This document shows positions 1-9,618 of a stretch of 64,000 nucleotides of DNA, piece after piece. The notes beneath the pieces are model-generated. The model did not search any database and was not told the DNA's origin. It worked only from the letters and a program-made list of their open reading frames with translations. This stretch comes from CAKZLS01 sp963786305 (GTDB lineage Bacteria; Pseudomonadota; Alphaproteobacteria; Rhodospirillales; Defluviicoccaceae): positions 186,001 through 250,000 of the forward strand of contig CAWAYL010000008.1 in NCBI GenBank assembly GCA_963786305.1, read 5' to 3'. Position 1 is the first letter of the stretch. Every line of letters begins with the position of its first letter. The position numbers and the translations under genes are program-made.

Positions 1-1833
1 AAGAAGGTCCAGTTCAAGACCAATCGTCTCATCGTCAAATTGAAGTCCGTCGAGGGCGACTCCCTCTCGGCGCTGGAGACCAATATCGGAGCGATCCGCG
101 CGGAAGTGCCGGATGGCGCGATGGTTCGGCCGCCGACGGCTACGGGGCGCATGGTGCTGTCCGTCGCCGAGGGCGAAGACATTCTCAAGCTGGCCAAGAA
201 GCTGAGCAAGCGCGACGACGTGGACTATGTCGAGCCCGACGTCATCGACACCGCTCAGGTCATTCCCAGCGACACCAACTATGCCCAGCAGTGGGGCCAC
301 GCGAAGATCGGGTCGCCCCAGGCCTGGGACCTGCAGACGGGCGATCCGGCCAAGATCCTGATCGGTATCGTCGATAGCGGCATTTCCATGTCGGCCGGCG
401 GCGCGCTCGATCATCCGGATCTCAATGCCCCGGGGCGCTACATCATGGGGACCGATTTCGTCGACGGCGGCACGCCGCGCGACCTCAATGCGCACGGAAC
501 CCACGTGGCCGGTATCGCCGGCGCCGAGAGCAACAACGCAACAGGCGTCGTCGGCATGAACTGGGGCTGCAAGCTGTACATCTGCCGCACGCTCGATGCC
601 AACGGCAATGGCAGCTCGGCCGATTTCGCCGACGCGGTGGAGGAAATCACCGATTACGCGGTGGCCAACAATCTCAAGGCGGTCATCAACTACAGTGGCG
701 GCGGCGGTCACAACCTGACCAAGCAGAACGCCTGTCAGTACGCCAGCGACCGCGGCATGTTGCTGTGCGCCGCCACCGGCAACGACAACGGCGGCCCGGT
801 GATCTGGCCGGCGGCCTATTCCACGACGATCGACGGCGTCGTCGCGGTGGGGTCGACCACGTCGGGCGATGCGGTGTCGAGCTTTTCCAACGTCGGCCCC
901 GAAGTAACCGTGGTGGCGCCGGGAAGCAGCATTCTGTCCACCACTCCCACCTACAGCGTCGATCCCAGCGTCACGCTGAACTACGACACCTTCAACGGCA
1001 CCTCCATGGCGACGCCGTTCGTCACCGGTCTGGCGGCGCTGATGTGGAGCCGCCATCCCGGGTTCTCCAATACCAAGATCAAGGATTGCCTGAAGAGCTC
1101 CGCCAAAAAGCTCGGCTCCGGCAGCTTCGACAACGCCTGGGGTCATGGCCGGATCGATGCCGAGAAGGCGGTCCGCTGCGGCGATCTGGTGTTCACGCGG
1201 TTTACCCGGTTCACCAGCCTGACCCGATTCACCCGGTTCACCAGTCTCACGCGGTTTACCCGGTTCACCAGTTTGACCCGGTTTACCCGGTTCACCAACC
1301 TGACGCGGTTCACCCGCTTTACGCGCCTGACCCGGTTCACTCGGTTTACCTCCCTGACGCGGTTTACCCGTTTCACGGCGTTTACCCGGTTCCCGCCGTT
1401 TTCGCGCTTTCCGCCGTTCGAACCGCCCATTGGCCGCGGCGCCGGCTTGATGGGGGCGGCGGACGAACCGGTGCGCCCTTTCGTCCGCTTCGGGGGAACG
1501 GTGTTCGATCCGCGCGAATTGGAATTGCACCAGTTCGAGGATCTTGCCGGCGCGGCGGCGGAACTTTCGAACGCGGGCATCGCGCGGATCGACGAGATCG
1601 CCACCACCGAGCCCGAGCACCTGGCCAACGTGCTCGGCTGGGATATGGAAGAGGCAAGCGAGCTGGTGGCGTTGTCGCAGGACCTGATGCACCGGATCGG
1701 CGGATCTGGCGGAGAGGAGCCGGAGGAGGTGGAGGCCGAGATCATCGAGGGGTTCATCGAAGTGGATGACGACGCAGACGGCGGCAACGGCGGCGTCGGC
1801 GGCGAAGGGGGATACGATGACTCCGGCCGGTAA
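1..1833 (+). CDS. Subtilisin-like S8 serine peptidase with Thr-rich tandem repeat (5' partial)
   Basis: This is a subtilase that hydrolyses peptide bonds and is probably exported. The frame is open at base 1, so the N-terminus, including any signal peptide, lies outside the window. Counting from the TTG at base 40, the catalytic residues are Asp112 (IVDSGIS), His152 (HGTHVAG) and Ser322 (NGTSMATP). Residues 1-80 look like an I9-type propeptide. The catalytic domain ends near residue 380. It is followed by about seven copies of a nine-residue L-T-R-F-T-R-F-T-S unit, then a proline/phenylalanine linker. The C-terminal 100 residues hold a helix-hairpin-helix-like segment (AELSNAGIARIDEIA, then LANVLGWDMEEASEL) and an acidic Gly-rich tail. 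The stop overlaps the glycosyltransferase start by 17 bases, which suggests translational coupling. The protease call is firm; the repeat's role is unknown. Confidence 0.92.
   Translation, partial: KKVQFKTNRLIVKLKSVEGDSLSALETNIGAIRAEVPDGAMVRPPTATGRMVLSVAEGEDILKLAKKLSKRDDVDYVEPDVIDTAQVIPSDTNYAQQWGHAKIGSPQAWDLQTGDPAKILIGIVDSGISMSAGGALDHPDLNAPGRYIMGTDFVDGGTPRDLNAHGTHVAGIAGAESNNATGVVGMNWGCKLYICRTLDANGNGSSADFADAVEEITDYAVANNLKAVINYSGGGGHNLTKQNACQYASDRGMLLCAATGNDNGGPVIWPAAYSTTIDGVVAVGSTTSGDAVSSFSNVGPEVTVVAPGSSILSTTPTYSVDPSVTLNYDTFNGTSMATPFVTGLAALMWSRHPGFSNTKIKDCLKSSAKKLGSGSFDNAWGHGRIDAEKAVRCGDLVFTRFTRFTSLTRFTRFTSLTRFTRFTSLTRFTRFTNLTRFTRFTRLTRFTRFTSLTRFTRFTAFTRFPPFSRFPPFEPPIGRGAGLMGAADEPVRPFVRFGGTVFDPRELELHQFEDLAGAAAELSNAGIARIDEIATTEPEHLANVLGWDMEEASELVALSQDLMHRIGGSGGEEPEEVEAEIIEGFIEVDDDADGGNGGVGGEGGYDDSGR
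1192..1380 (+). repeat. Seven-copy 27-bp coding tandem repeat (FTRFTS units)
   Basis: Seven consecutive 27-base units encode [F/L]-T-R-F-T-R-F-T-[S/N/R/A] inside the protease gene, followed by a degenerate eighth unit rich in Pro and Phe. Third codon positions vary between units (ttc/ttt, acc/acg, cgg/cga/cgc) while the amino acids hardly change. That suggests selection on the peptide rather than a very recent DNA expansion. Every third residue is Thr or Ser with few exceptions. Confidence 0.9.
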
Positions 1834-2722
1834 GCGCCCGCGCCGCGGTCTGTTCAGCGTCGTCATTCCGACGCTGAACGAGGGCGACCTGCTGCGCATG
1901 ACGGTGGACAGCGTGCTCGGCGAGACGCGCTACCGCGACTTCGAGATCGTCATCGTCGACGACGGCTCGACGGACGGAAGCTGCGATCCGTACCGCGATA
2001 CCGGCCGTCCCGTCCGCGTCGTCGACGGCGGCGGGCTCGGTGTCGCCAAGGCCCGCAATCTCGGCGCCGACCACGTGGACGGCGAATACGTGGTCTTTCT
2101 CGACGCCCATTGCACGGTGTCGCCCGACTGGCTGAGCCGCATGGCAAAGGCCCTCGGCGACCGCCAGGTGGGCCTGATCGGGCCCACCTTCACGCAGCTT
2201 CATGAGCCGCGAACCGAGGGGCTGCGGCGTCGCCTGGATCGACGACGGCATGGACACCACGTGGTACGAGCCGATGGACGGGACCACCCTTACGACATCC
2301 CGCTCACCATCGGCGCCTGCCAGGCGTTCCGCACCGAAACCTTCCGGTCCATGGGCCGCTACGAGGAGGGCTTCGCGAGCTGGGGCAGCGAGGATCTGGA
2401 GATCTGCCTGCGCGCCTGGCTGCTCGGCTACCGGGTGCTCGGCGATCCGGTGGCCACCGTCGCCCATTATTTCCGCGACGAGCGCAACTACGAGGTCGAC
2501 GACCACGACGTCAATTACAACGCGCTCCGAATGCTGTTCCTGCATTTCTCGGCGCCGCGCATCCGCCGTATCCTGCGTGCGGTGGGCGGCGTGGTGGGCC
2601 TCGACCGCGCCCTGGATGCCGTCTACGAGAGCGACGTCTTCCAGGTCCGCGCCGAGTTGGAAGCGGTGCGCCGGCGCACCGACGACTGGTACTGCCGCGC
2701 GTTCGCGCCGGCCCTCGCCTGA
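1817..2722 (+). CDS. Family 2/27-like glycosyltransferase resembling polypeptide GalNAc-transferases (two compensating frameshifts)
   Basis: This is a GT-A fold glycosyltransferase of about 300 residues. The start is the ATG at 1817, which follows a GAAGGGGG ribosome site; it lies inside the last codons of the protease gene. It has the nucleotide-sugar motifs VVIPTLNE and VDDGSTDGS (near residue 50). A DAH metal-binding triad follows at residues 96-98 within FLDAHC, and further on come ASWGSEDLEICLRAW and VAHYFRDE. The DxH triad and the WG-E-LE--R-W...H-FR pattern are typical of polypeptide N-acetylgalactosaminyltransferases, which modify Thr and Ser. Between about 2215 and 2290 the given frame is nonsense, but the next frame reads GCGVAWIDDGMDTTWYEP. 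An extra G and a missing C at homopolymers would restore one frame. I infer that its substrate is the neighbouring Thr-rich repeat. Confidence 0.8.
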   Translation: MTPAGKRPRRGLFSVVIPTLNEGDLLRMTVDSVLGETRYRDFEIVIVDDGSTDGSCDPYRDTGRPVRVVDGGGLGVAKARNLGADHVDGEYVVFLDAHCTVSPDWLSRMAKALGDRQVGLIGPTFTQLHEPRTEGLRRRLDRRRHGHHVVRADGRDHPYDIPLTIGACQAFRTETFRSMGRYEEGFASWGSEDLEICLRAWLLGYRVLGDPVATVAHYFRDERNYEVDDHDVNYNALRMLFLHFSAPRIRRILRAVGGVVGLDRALDAVYESDVFQVRAELEAVRRRTDDWYCRAFAPALA

Positions 2723-2839
2723 CCCGGCGGCCGTGGCGGCGCGAAACGGCACAAAGCGGGCGTCCTTCCAGCGGGCGCCCGCCACCGCGGCCATTATCGA
2801 AGGCCGCTCCGACGTCAAAAGCCCTTGGCGGAACCCGCA

Positions 2840-3280
2840 TTACGATTGCGCGGACGGCCTAATCCTCCGGCGAGGTCCGCCGCGCAGTTTTTTGGTGGCG
2901 GATCGCCGCTGCTTGGCGTCCAGCCGGCGCCGCCGGCTGCCTGCCGTGGGTTGGTGGGCTTGCGGTACGACGGCGGCGCGGCCGCTTGGCGGATCAACTC
3001 GATCAGGCGTTCGCGAGCGTCCTGGCGATTGCGCTCCTGGGTGCGGTGGTTCCGGGCTGTGAGGATCAGCACGCCGTCCTGGGTCAGCCGGCGCCCGGCC
3101 AGGTTCTCCAGCCGGGCGCGCACGGCAGTGGGGCAGGCTGGGCGAGCGCCGCACGTCGAACCGCAGTTGCACCGCCGTGGAGAGTTTGTTGACGTTCTGG
3201 CCGCCCGGTCCCGAGGCGCGGACGAACGTTTCCTCGATCTCGGTCTCGTCGATGACGATGTGGCTGGTGATCCTGATCAT
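2840..3280 (-). CDS. arfB: Alternative ribosome-rescue factor ArfB (YaeJ/ICT1 family), two frameshifts
   Basis: This peptidyl-tRNA hydrolase releases peptides from ribosomes stalled without a stop codon. The N-terminus MIRITSHIVIDETEI leads into the catalytic GGQ at residues 26-28 (GPGGQNVNK). The Lys/Arg-rich C-terminal tail (RRRRLDAKQRRSATKKLRG) that threads into the mRNA channel is also present. The middle part (LTQDGVLILTARNHRTQ, ARERLIELIRQA) lies in another frame from about 3130 to 2950, so two frameshifts are needed to rebuild the protein of about 145 residues. The start is the ATG at 3280. The gene is convergent with the glycosyltransferase. The family assignment is firm; whether the lesions are real is not known. 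Confidence 0.85.
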   Translation of the reverse strand: MIRITSHIVIDETEIEETFVRASGPGGQNVNKLSTAVQLRFDVRRSPSLPHCRARPAGEPGRAPADPGRRADPHSPEPPHPGAQSPGRSRTPDRVDPPSGRAAVVPQAHQPTAGSRRRRLDAKQRRSATKKLRGGPRRRIRPSAQS

Positions 3281-3344
3281 GGCGGCCAAACTACCTGAAC
3301 CGCGGCAGGGCGTCATCCCAAGCGGCAAGGTAGGCTGGTTCCTC

Positions 3345-4634
3345 TCAAAATGTCCAATTCAACGTTACATTTACGAAGTGGATTTCGTTGGTGGCGTAGT
3401 CACCTTGGATGCGACCCGCCAGGGGGCCGCGGTCGCGATCGAGATCGGCGGCTCCGAGGTTGAGGTACTCGTAGGCGCCGCCAATGGCCATCCGGTCGTT
3501 CAGCGCGTATTGCACGCCGGTGCCCACCCGGATTTGCCGATCGAGAGGAAGCGCCGGCGTCCGCTGGCTCTTCGACATGGGCGAGGTATCGTAGGCCGCG
3601 CCGACGGACCATGACCACCTTGGCGTGAATTTGTAACGGGTGCCGAGGGCGAAACCCCACGTGTCGTCGTAATCGAGGTCGGTGGTGGCCGAGCGGGAGT
3701 TCGCCGCCGAAACCTCAAGGCTGGGCTGACCGAACTGGCTCCAGTCCTGCCAGACGACGTTGCCCATGATCGCCCATTTCTCGGTAAGATCGTGATAGGC
3801 GCTGACCATCACCTGCTGCGGCACCGTCAGGCCGAGGTCGATCTTGGATTGGGAAATCCGGGGATCGAGCGCGTTGAATACCGGTCCGCCGCCGCTCAGG
3901 TTCGGCTTGTCCTTGAAGCTGAGATCGATCTGCGATGTGTACGTGACACCGAACCGCGTTTGTTCGGTGGGCTCGATGAGAATGCCCGCCATGCCGCCGA
4001 AACCGACGTCGTCGTCCTTCACCTGGATTTGTCCGTCGGTATCGCCGAAGACATTGCGAACCGAGGTCTTGTTGTTGAGCAAACCATAGACGATCTGCGC
4101 GCCGCCGCCGACGGAGAGCCAATCGGTGACCTGGTATGCAGCGACCGGGTAGGCGCCCAGGGTCACCAATTCGGATTTCGTTCCGTAATAGCGTCCGGAC
4201 CAGCCTTTTTCATACTCGGCGCTAAGGCCGAAGTTGGACCCCGTCGAAATGCCGAGCTTGAAGTCCGGGGTGACGCTGTGGACATAGTACAAACCCGCCG
4301 AGGGAATGACGCCCAGCGTGTTTCCGCCGTTGCCGCCGCTAACGGTGGTGTCGTCTCCTTTGTCGAATTTACTGATGCCGTAGCCGGGCTGGAGGCCGAC
4401 GAGCAGTTGAGAGTTGTCGAGACGCGTCATGCCGGCGGGGTTGCCGAAGGCCGTCGCCGCGTTGTCGGCCGCCGCCGCCCGCCCCGCGGCCGCGGTGCCC
4501 AGGTCCGGTGTTCCCATTTCAGTAAGGAACAAACCCGCTGCCCGGGCCGGAATCGCTTCGAAAAACGCCACGGCGAAGACGAACGCCGCCACCGCGTGGA
4601 CCTTGGCTGTGATCCGTGTGTTTCGAATATTCAT
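3345..4634 (-). CDS. OmpP1/FadL-family outer-membrane transporter
   Basis: This intact 429-residue protein is an outer-membrane beta-barrel of the FadL/TodX family, which admits hydrophobic compounds such as long-chain fatty acids or aromatic hydrocarbons. It has a signal peptide ending near PARAAG. The mature N-terminus then shows the family hallmark of a hatch region (LFLTEMGTPDLGTAAAGRAA, then NPAGMTRL). The protein ends in an aromatic residue (NVTLNWTF), as expected for BAM-dependent barrel insertion. Repeated amphipathic strands run throughout. It is transcribed away from the DUF1254 genes' starts and is separated from them by a short gap. The substrate cannot be told from sequence. Confidence 0.92.
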   Translation of the reverse strand: MNIRNTRITAKVHAVAAFVFAVAFFEAIPARAAGLFLTEMGTPDLGTAAAGRAAAADNAATAFGNPAGMTRLDNSQLLVGLQPGYGISKFDKGDDTTVSGGNGGNTLGVIPSAGLYYVHSVTPDFKLGISTGSNFGLSAEYEKGWSGRYYGTKSELVTLGAYPVAAYQVTDWLSVGGGAQIVYGLLNNKTSVRNVFGDTDGQIQVKDDDVGFGGMAGILIEPTEQTRFGVTYTSQIDLSFKDKPNLSGGGPVFNALDPRISQSKIDLGLTVPQQVMVSAYHDLTEKWAIMGNVVWQDWSQFGQPSLEVSAANSRSATTDLDYDDTWGFALGTRYKFTPRWSWSVGAAYDTSPMSKSQRTPALPLDRQIRVGTGVQYALNDRMAIGGAYEYLNLGAADLDRDRGPLAGRIQGDYATNEIHFVNVTLNWTF

Positions 4635-4737
4635 GGCAGATCAGCCTCGGGTCTAAGTTCACTAAATATTACGCGATAAGGACCGTGATATGCCCTACAT
4701 TCACGCACGCATTCACCGGACACGGTCGCCCATACGG

Positions 4738-6236
4738 TCACTTGACGACTTCGATCTCGCCGGGTCTCCACGATTTGTCGATCCATGGCTCCAGCGGTCC
4801 GTACATCCGAAGGATGGTGAACCAACTCTTGCCGGGGACCGTTTGAAGCCAGTTGCCCTGTTTGCCCTCAGGCGCCTCGGGCGCGAAGTAGATGTCGTAC
4901 GATCCGTCCGGATTCTGCCGCATCCCCTCGGTCTGGCTGCCAACCGTTGGAAATCTTTGGTCGGTCTGCAACTGCGAGCGTGTCTGTGTGTCGTACAACG
5001 TGAGGGCCCAGAAATCGTTCACCGGCACGTTCGGCGGCAGGTGGAGCCGGTAGGTTTTCGAGCCGTCGAAAGCTGTCTTTTCGCCATCAAGATATGCCAA
5101 CGCATAGTCCGATCCTGCGCCGGCTTTGGTAACCGCCATGGCCGGCGTTACACCGCCTGCGTTGAAATAGAATAGAACGCGCGCAGCCGGATGCATCGCC
5201 CCGTCCGACATGAAACTGGTGTTCTTGTCGGCATAGGCGACCGTCCAGGAACTGTCGGTATCGGGATAGATGTAGACGCCCTCCATGCGCGGATGGTAGG
5301 TGATGACCCGGGCAGTGGCGTTGCCGATGGTGGCCGCTTCGGCAAGGATCTTCTTCATACGCTCGTCGGGCTGAAACGGCATCCCCTTGACGATGCCGAG
5401 CGCCGCGATCTTGCCGCGCACCTCGGGCCCGATCGCGTCGATGGGCTCGCGCTGGATCATGGCGTTCAGGATCTCAAAGTACCGCAGGTCGTTCGGAAAG
5501 ACGGTGTTGAAGGATTTGCCCGAGATGCCACAAATTCGGTCGCGGGCGGATTGCCGGCGTCCTTCAGCGGATAGATCTTAATCCCCGAGGTGATGTTCTC
5601 GACCGCGGCTTGCAGACCGTCCTTGATCGAGCCGCGAAGGAACAGGAAGTTCCTGTTGGTCGGCGGCTTTAGCAAAAAGTACCCGCCGGGCACATCGCCT
5701 TCGAAGCCGGGCGGCACCACCAGATACTTGCCGCCCTTGCCCTTGTCCGGCCCCGTGATGCCGATGTTTCCGACGAAACGCTGCCACGAATCGTCTAGAA
5801 AACCGAGCATGCCCGGCGGCACCTCGATGACCGTCGGGCCATCTGTTTCCAGATCCGTGCTCCCCCAGGCGTAAAGGGTCGATGTATTCGCCGTCAGCAC
5901 GAGGGACTGCGAATCGAGGAGCTCCTCGGCGACGGCGAGCCGGTTCGGGGCGTCGGCTCCAGCCTCCGCCAGCCCGTCCAGGACACTGTTGATCGACACA
6001 CCGCCCATGTTGTCGAGATAGACGTTGACGGCGCGCGACCGGTCGAGGTTGTCATAGACGGTCTCAACCGTGTCGCCTGTCGGCACGCCATCGAAGAATT
6101 CCAGCGTGCCGATGGCGGTCTCTGCCTTGTCAGGGATCGAGAGTGCCTTGAGCGTTTCCGAAGAGACCTCGCCCTGAACACTTGGCGACATCATAAGGTA
6201 GAGAACCAGACCGCTGAAGAGCGCTGTTCGTATCAT
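4738..6236 (-). CDS. DUF1254/DUF1214 domain protein, copy A (one frameshift)
   Basis: This exported protein has an N-terminal DUF1254 domain and a C-terminal DUF1214 domain, about 480 residues when one frameshift near 5530 is repaired. A signal peptide ends near SVQGEVSS. DUF1254 covers roughly residues 40-200 (including YLDNMGGVSINSV and FVGNIGITGPDKGKGG). DUF1214 forms the C-terminal third (FWALTLYDTQTRSQLQTD, GNWLQTVPGKSWFTILRMYG). The frames join as ATEFV to SGKSFNTVFPNDLRYFEI. The start is the ATG at 6236. The biochemical role of the family is not established. A paralogue lies directly upstream in the same orientation. Confidence 0.85.
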
Positions 6237-6306
6237 GTCCAATTTACCGGTTGCGGAAGTTGGGCCTTCGGATGCACTCCTATCCACGGGGCAATGAGCC
6301 TGCCCA

Positions 6307-7933
6307 TCAATTGACGAGCTCGATCTCGCTCGGCTGCCAAGACTTGTCGAAGAAGGATGGCAGTGGGCTGTAGAGCCGCAGGATGGTGAACCAGCCCTTT
6401 TCCGGGTCGGTCTGGATCCAGTTGCCACGCGCTGACGCCCTCGGGCTGCTCTGGGCCGAAATAGACCGTCGTCGAGCCGTCCTCGGCGGCCTCGGCCGCC
6501 GGGGACGGATAGCTCTGGCTGCCGGCGCGCGGGATACTTCTGCGGCGTTTGCAGCATCGATCGGGTCTGGTTGTCGTAGAGGGTGAACGACCAGAACGCC
6601 TCGTGCCGGGATGTCCTTGGGCAGCGTCACCTTGTAGGTCTTGCGCCGTCAAACGGATCCCCGTTCGCGTCGAGGAAGCCCATCAGGTATTGCGAGCCGA
6701 CACCGGGGATCCGCATGATCATGCCCGGCGAGTCGAGGGTGTAGGCATAGTAGAAGGCCGCGCGGGAGTCGAGCGTGCGCGCGCCTGTCGGCGATAACGG
6801 CTTGAACATGCCGTCCTCGAACAGCCGGTGGCGGCGTTTCGAAAGGGCTCCGCCCTCGAACAGCATGTTCATCCAGTGCGAGCCGTCGTAGTAGGCCCAT
6901 TCGGGATGCGGCTCGGCGAAGCGCCATTGTAGGGAGCGCCCGAAGGCCTGACCGACCGCGGCGGCATCCGTAAGGATCTTCTTCTTCCGGTCATCGGGCT
7001 TAAACTCTTGCCCGTGCACGATGCCGATGGCCGCGAGCTGGCCGGCGAGCTCCACGTCATAGCTGGTCGCCGGCTCGTTCTGGACGTTCTCGTTGATCAT
7101 CTCGAAGAAGCCGTAGTCGCTGGGCGGGATGGTGTTGAACGACATCCCGCTTGCCTTCGATGAATTTCGTCTCGGGGATCTTCGGCTCGCTGTCCAGCCG
7201 CACTTTCCCTCCAGCGCCTCGGCGATGCGGCGTGCCGAAACTGCCGGGAATGTAGGGATAGATCTTCAGGTTCTGTTTGATGTTCTCGACAGTCGGCTTC
7301 GGATCGTTGCCGTCCGAAATGAAAGCGCGCGCCGCATAGAGCACCGTGTTGGTCTTGGCATGCGCGACGAAATAGCCGCCTTCCGGGAGGGGACCGTCAT
7401 ACCGGGCCGACGATCAGGTATTTGCCGCCAAGCCCGCGATCGGGTCCGGGCCGGCCAATGTCGATGACCCACTGGAACCACATGTCATTGATCGTGCCGA
7501 GCCCGTCGGTCGGCTGCTCGATCACCATCGGCCCATCGGATAGGTCGACCATGCCGATATAATAAACGGTGTCGCCGTTAGCCGTCAGGAACAGCGAGTT
7601 CGAATCCATCAAATCGGAGAAAATGATGATGTCGCTGCTCTCGGCGCCGATGCTCTCGAAGCCCTTGACAAAGCCCAGGGCCGAAGCGCCGCGGAAGCTG
7701 TTGTTGTAAACGTTGAGCGCGCGGGTGAAGTCGAGCGTATCGAAGACCTTCTCAGCGGTCTCCGCGCTGGGAGCGCCATCTTTGAACTCCAGGGGGCCTA
7801 GCCGGGTTTCGATCTTGTCCGGTGTGGACAGGGAATCGAGCGTCTGCTTCGAGACCTCCGCCTGGGCCGGTGCGCTGAGCGCCGTGCCGACCACAAATGC
7901 CGCAGCCAACGAGCGATGGAATAGCTTCATCAT
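6307..7933 (-). pseudogene. DUF1254/DUF1214 domain protein, copy B (several frameshifts)
   Basis: This is a second exported DUF1254/DUF1214 protein, similar in layout to the downstream copy. The start is the ATG at 7933, because GAAGGG sits 4 bases before it; an ATG at 7945 is upstream of that ribosome site. The signal peptide ends near APAQAEVS. DUF1254 motifs include GLGTINDMWFQWVIDIGRPG. The reading frame changes near 7400, 7200, 7140, 6650 and 6420. The pieces FFEMINENVQNEPA, LDSRAAFYYAYTLDSPGM and GNWIQTDPEKGWFTILRLYS rebuild a full-length family member. Because at least four changes are needed I label it broken as given, although sequence error is likely. Confidence 0.75.
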
Positions 7934-8260
7934 GGAACCCTTCATATATCAGGCCGAGATGGTCAACTGACCGGTGGTCGCGACGTTTCGTCGTATGCAT
8001 CAAAACGTGCCGCTCGGCTCGCAAGTTTTCACAAAATCTTTTGACACCAGTCTCAGCATGACCATATCGGTGCCGCGACCGTAACGTATCGATCCGTTTA
8101 GCCAGGAAAACGGTTCAATTCTTGTCATCTTGCGCCAATTTAAGAAAATAGTTAGCATTCTCAAAATCGGAACAATCGCTGCGTAGCGGCGCGTCTGTGA
8201 ACGCTAAAAACGGGCGGAAGCGCTGTAACGCCGTGCGATGGAGGGGAGGAAACTCGCCCC
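7934..8260. other. Intergenic region between divergent DUF1254 copy B and AraC remnant
   Basis: No credible gene is seen here. A TTGACA lies at 8041-8046 with an ATATCG hexamer 17 bases later, which could be a weak sigma-70 promoter reading rightwards to the AraC remnant. The assignment is tentative. The region is less GC-rich than its surroundings. Confidence 0.3.
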
Positions 8261-9618
8261 GTGAATACGCCGCCCGTGCCGCTGGTCCGAGCCAGCGCGG
8301 TACTTCCTTTTATCCGGTTTCTCGACGAGGCTGGCGCGCCGGTCGAAGGTATCTCGTCGCCGCGAAGCTGCCGCCTTGTATCGTAGAGCGTCCCGAGGAA
8401 CTGTTGTCGCTCCATCAGGCGCTGACGTTCGTGGATCGAGCGGCGGCGGGCGAGCGCGTCAAGCGCCTGGGTTTTCTGACGGGTGAAAGGACGGAGATTG
8501 CCCAATTGGGCGCCATGGGACGGATCATCCAACGGTCAATGACACTGTGGTGTGCCCTCACCACGGTGGCGGAAACCATCAATCTGTACAGTTCCGGGGA
8601 TCGGATTTGGCTTGTACAGGACAATAATGCGGTTCTGTTTTGCCACGCTTTTGTTTTCCCAATGCACCCGGAGCGCGACACGGAAATCTCTATATCGTCA
8701 TGCTGATGATCAAGCTCATCCGGCTGGCAATGGGCGAGGCTTAATGGCCTCGCGAAATCCGGATGCCGAGAGCCGAGACGGCCCATCGCAATCATCATGC
8801 TCAGCATCTTGCAACGGACGTCGTGTTTCACGACCGTCCGCTTTTTTGCCATCGTCTTGGAACGTCCGTTCCTTGCCCGTGCGATGGCGGAGACCGAAGG
8901 ACGCCGCGATTTGTTGTCTGACGATACCGCCTTCTTACAATCGACCGCGCCAGCGCCGGACCTCGGCGGCTCGGTCCGCCAGGCGATTGCACCTTTGCTG
9001 CCCAGCGGTTATCCCGATATTCGACTGGTCGCGGACATCGCCGGCTTGAGCGTGCGCACCCTCCAGCGCCGGTTGGACAATGAAGGGAGCAGCTACGCGC
9101 GCCTCGTCGAACAAGTGCGCTTCGAGACGGCGGTGCGGCTGTTGCATGACGATCGCGTCAAGCTGATCAATCTCGCACTCGAATTGGGGTACTTCGATCC
9201 GGCCAATTTTACCCGCGCCTTCAGGCGGTGGACCAGCGCGTCTCCGAGCGAATACCGCCGCTTGGCAAACACCGCGATCACTCCATCGAAACCGGTCGCA
9301 TCGACGAGCCACTTTGATGGCGAGCGTCATACAGTGGGCATCAGTAACAGCGAAGCAAAAGTGTTGAATATAATGTTCAGCCAAAGGTTGGCGCGAAACG
9401 TCGTTGACCGTTCGCAACGATACCGTTACGAGATGGCCCACCTGGGGCGATGCTGCCGAACAATTAACAAAACACCGCTTGCGGCAAGACGGCTGGGGAG
9501 GCTGAGGCGGCAAATTCAACGGGATGCCATTCTGTCAGGGAGCAAGCATCGCCCGGCCAAAACCCGATGGAAATCGTTAAATCAGTTAGGGAGACGACCT
9601 AAATGCAGGACCCGATAG
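8261..9618 (+). pseudogene. AraC-family transcriptional regulator, broken
   Basis: The pieces match an AraC regulator of about 340 residues with an N-terminal arabinose-binding-like domain. The GTG at 8261 begins LVRASAVLPFIRFLDEAG. The frame then changes near 8350 to LHQALTFVDRAAAGERVKRLG, and changes again near 8690 to MLMIKLIRLAMGEA. That part ends in an in-frame TAA near 8743 and changes frame once more in a T run near 8847. The C-terminal helix-turn-helix domain is intact (DIAGLSVRTLQRRLDNEG, then LALELGYFDPANFTRAFRRW). About 110 residues after that domain look like read-through, so the real end is probably near 9290. With an internal stop plus three frame changes, this may be a true pseudogene. 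Confidence 0.7.

Noticed and set aside
1192..1380. CRISPR-like or minisatellite array
   Set aside because: The 27-base units have no spacers and are in frame inside a protease gene with conserved amino acids.
9290..9618. 110-residue C-terminal extension of the AraC regulator
   Set aside because: The family ends soon after the helix-turn-helix; the extension is basic and lacks any motif, so it looks like read-through into the yjcH promoter region.
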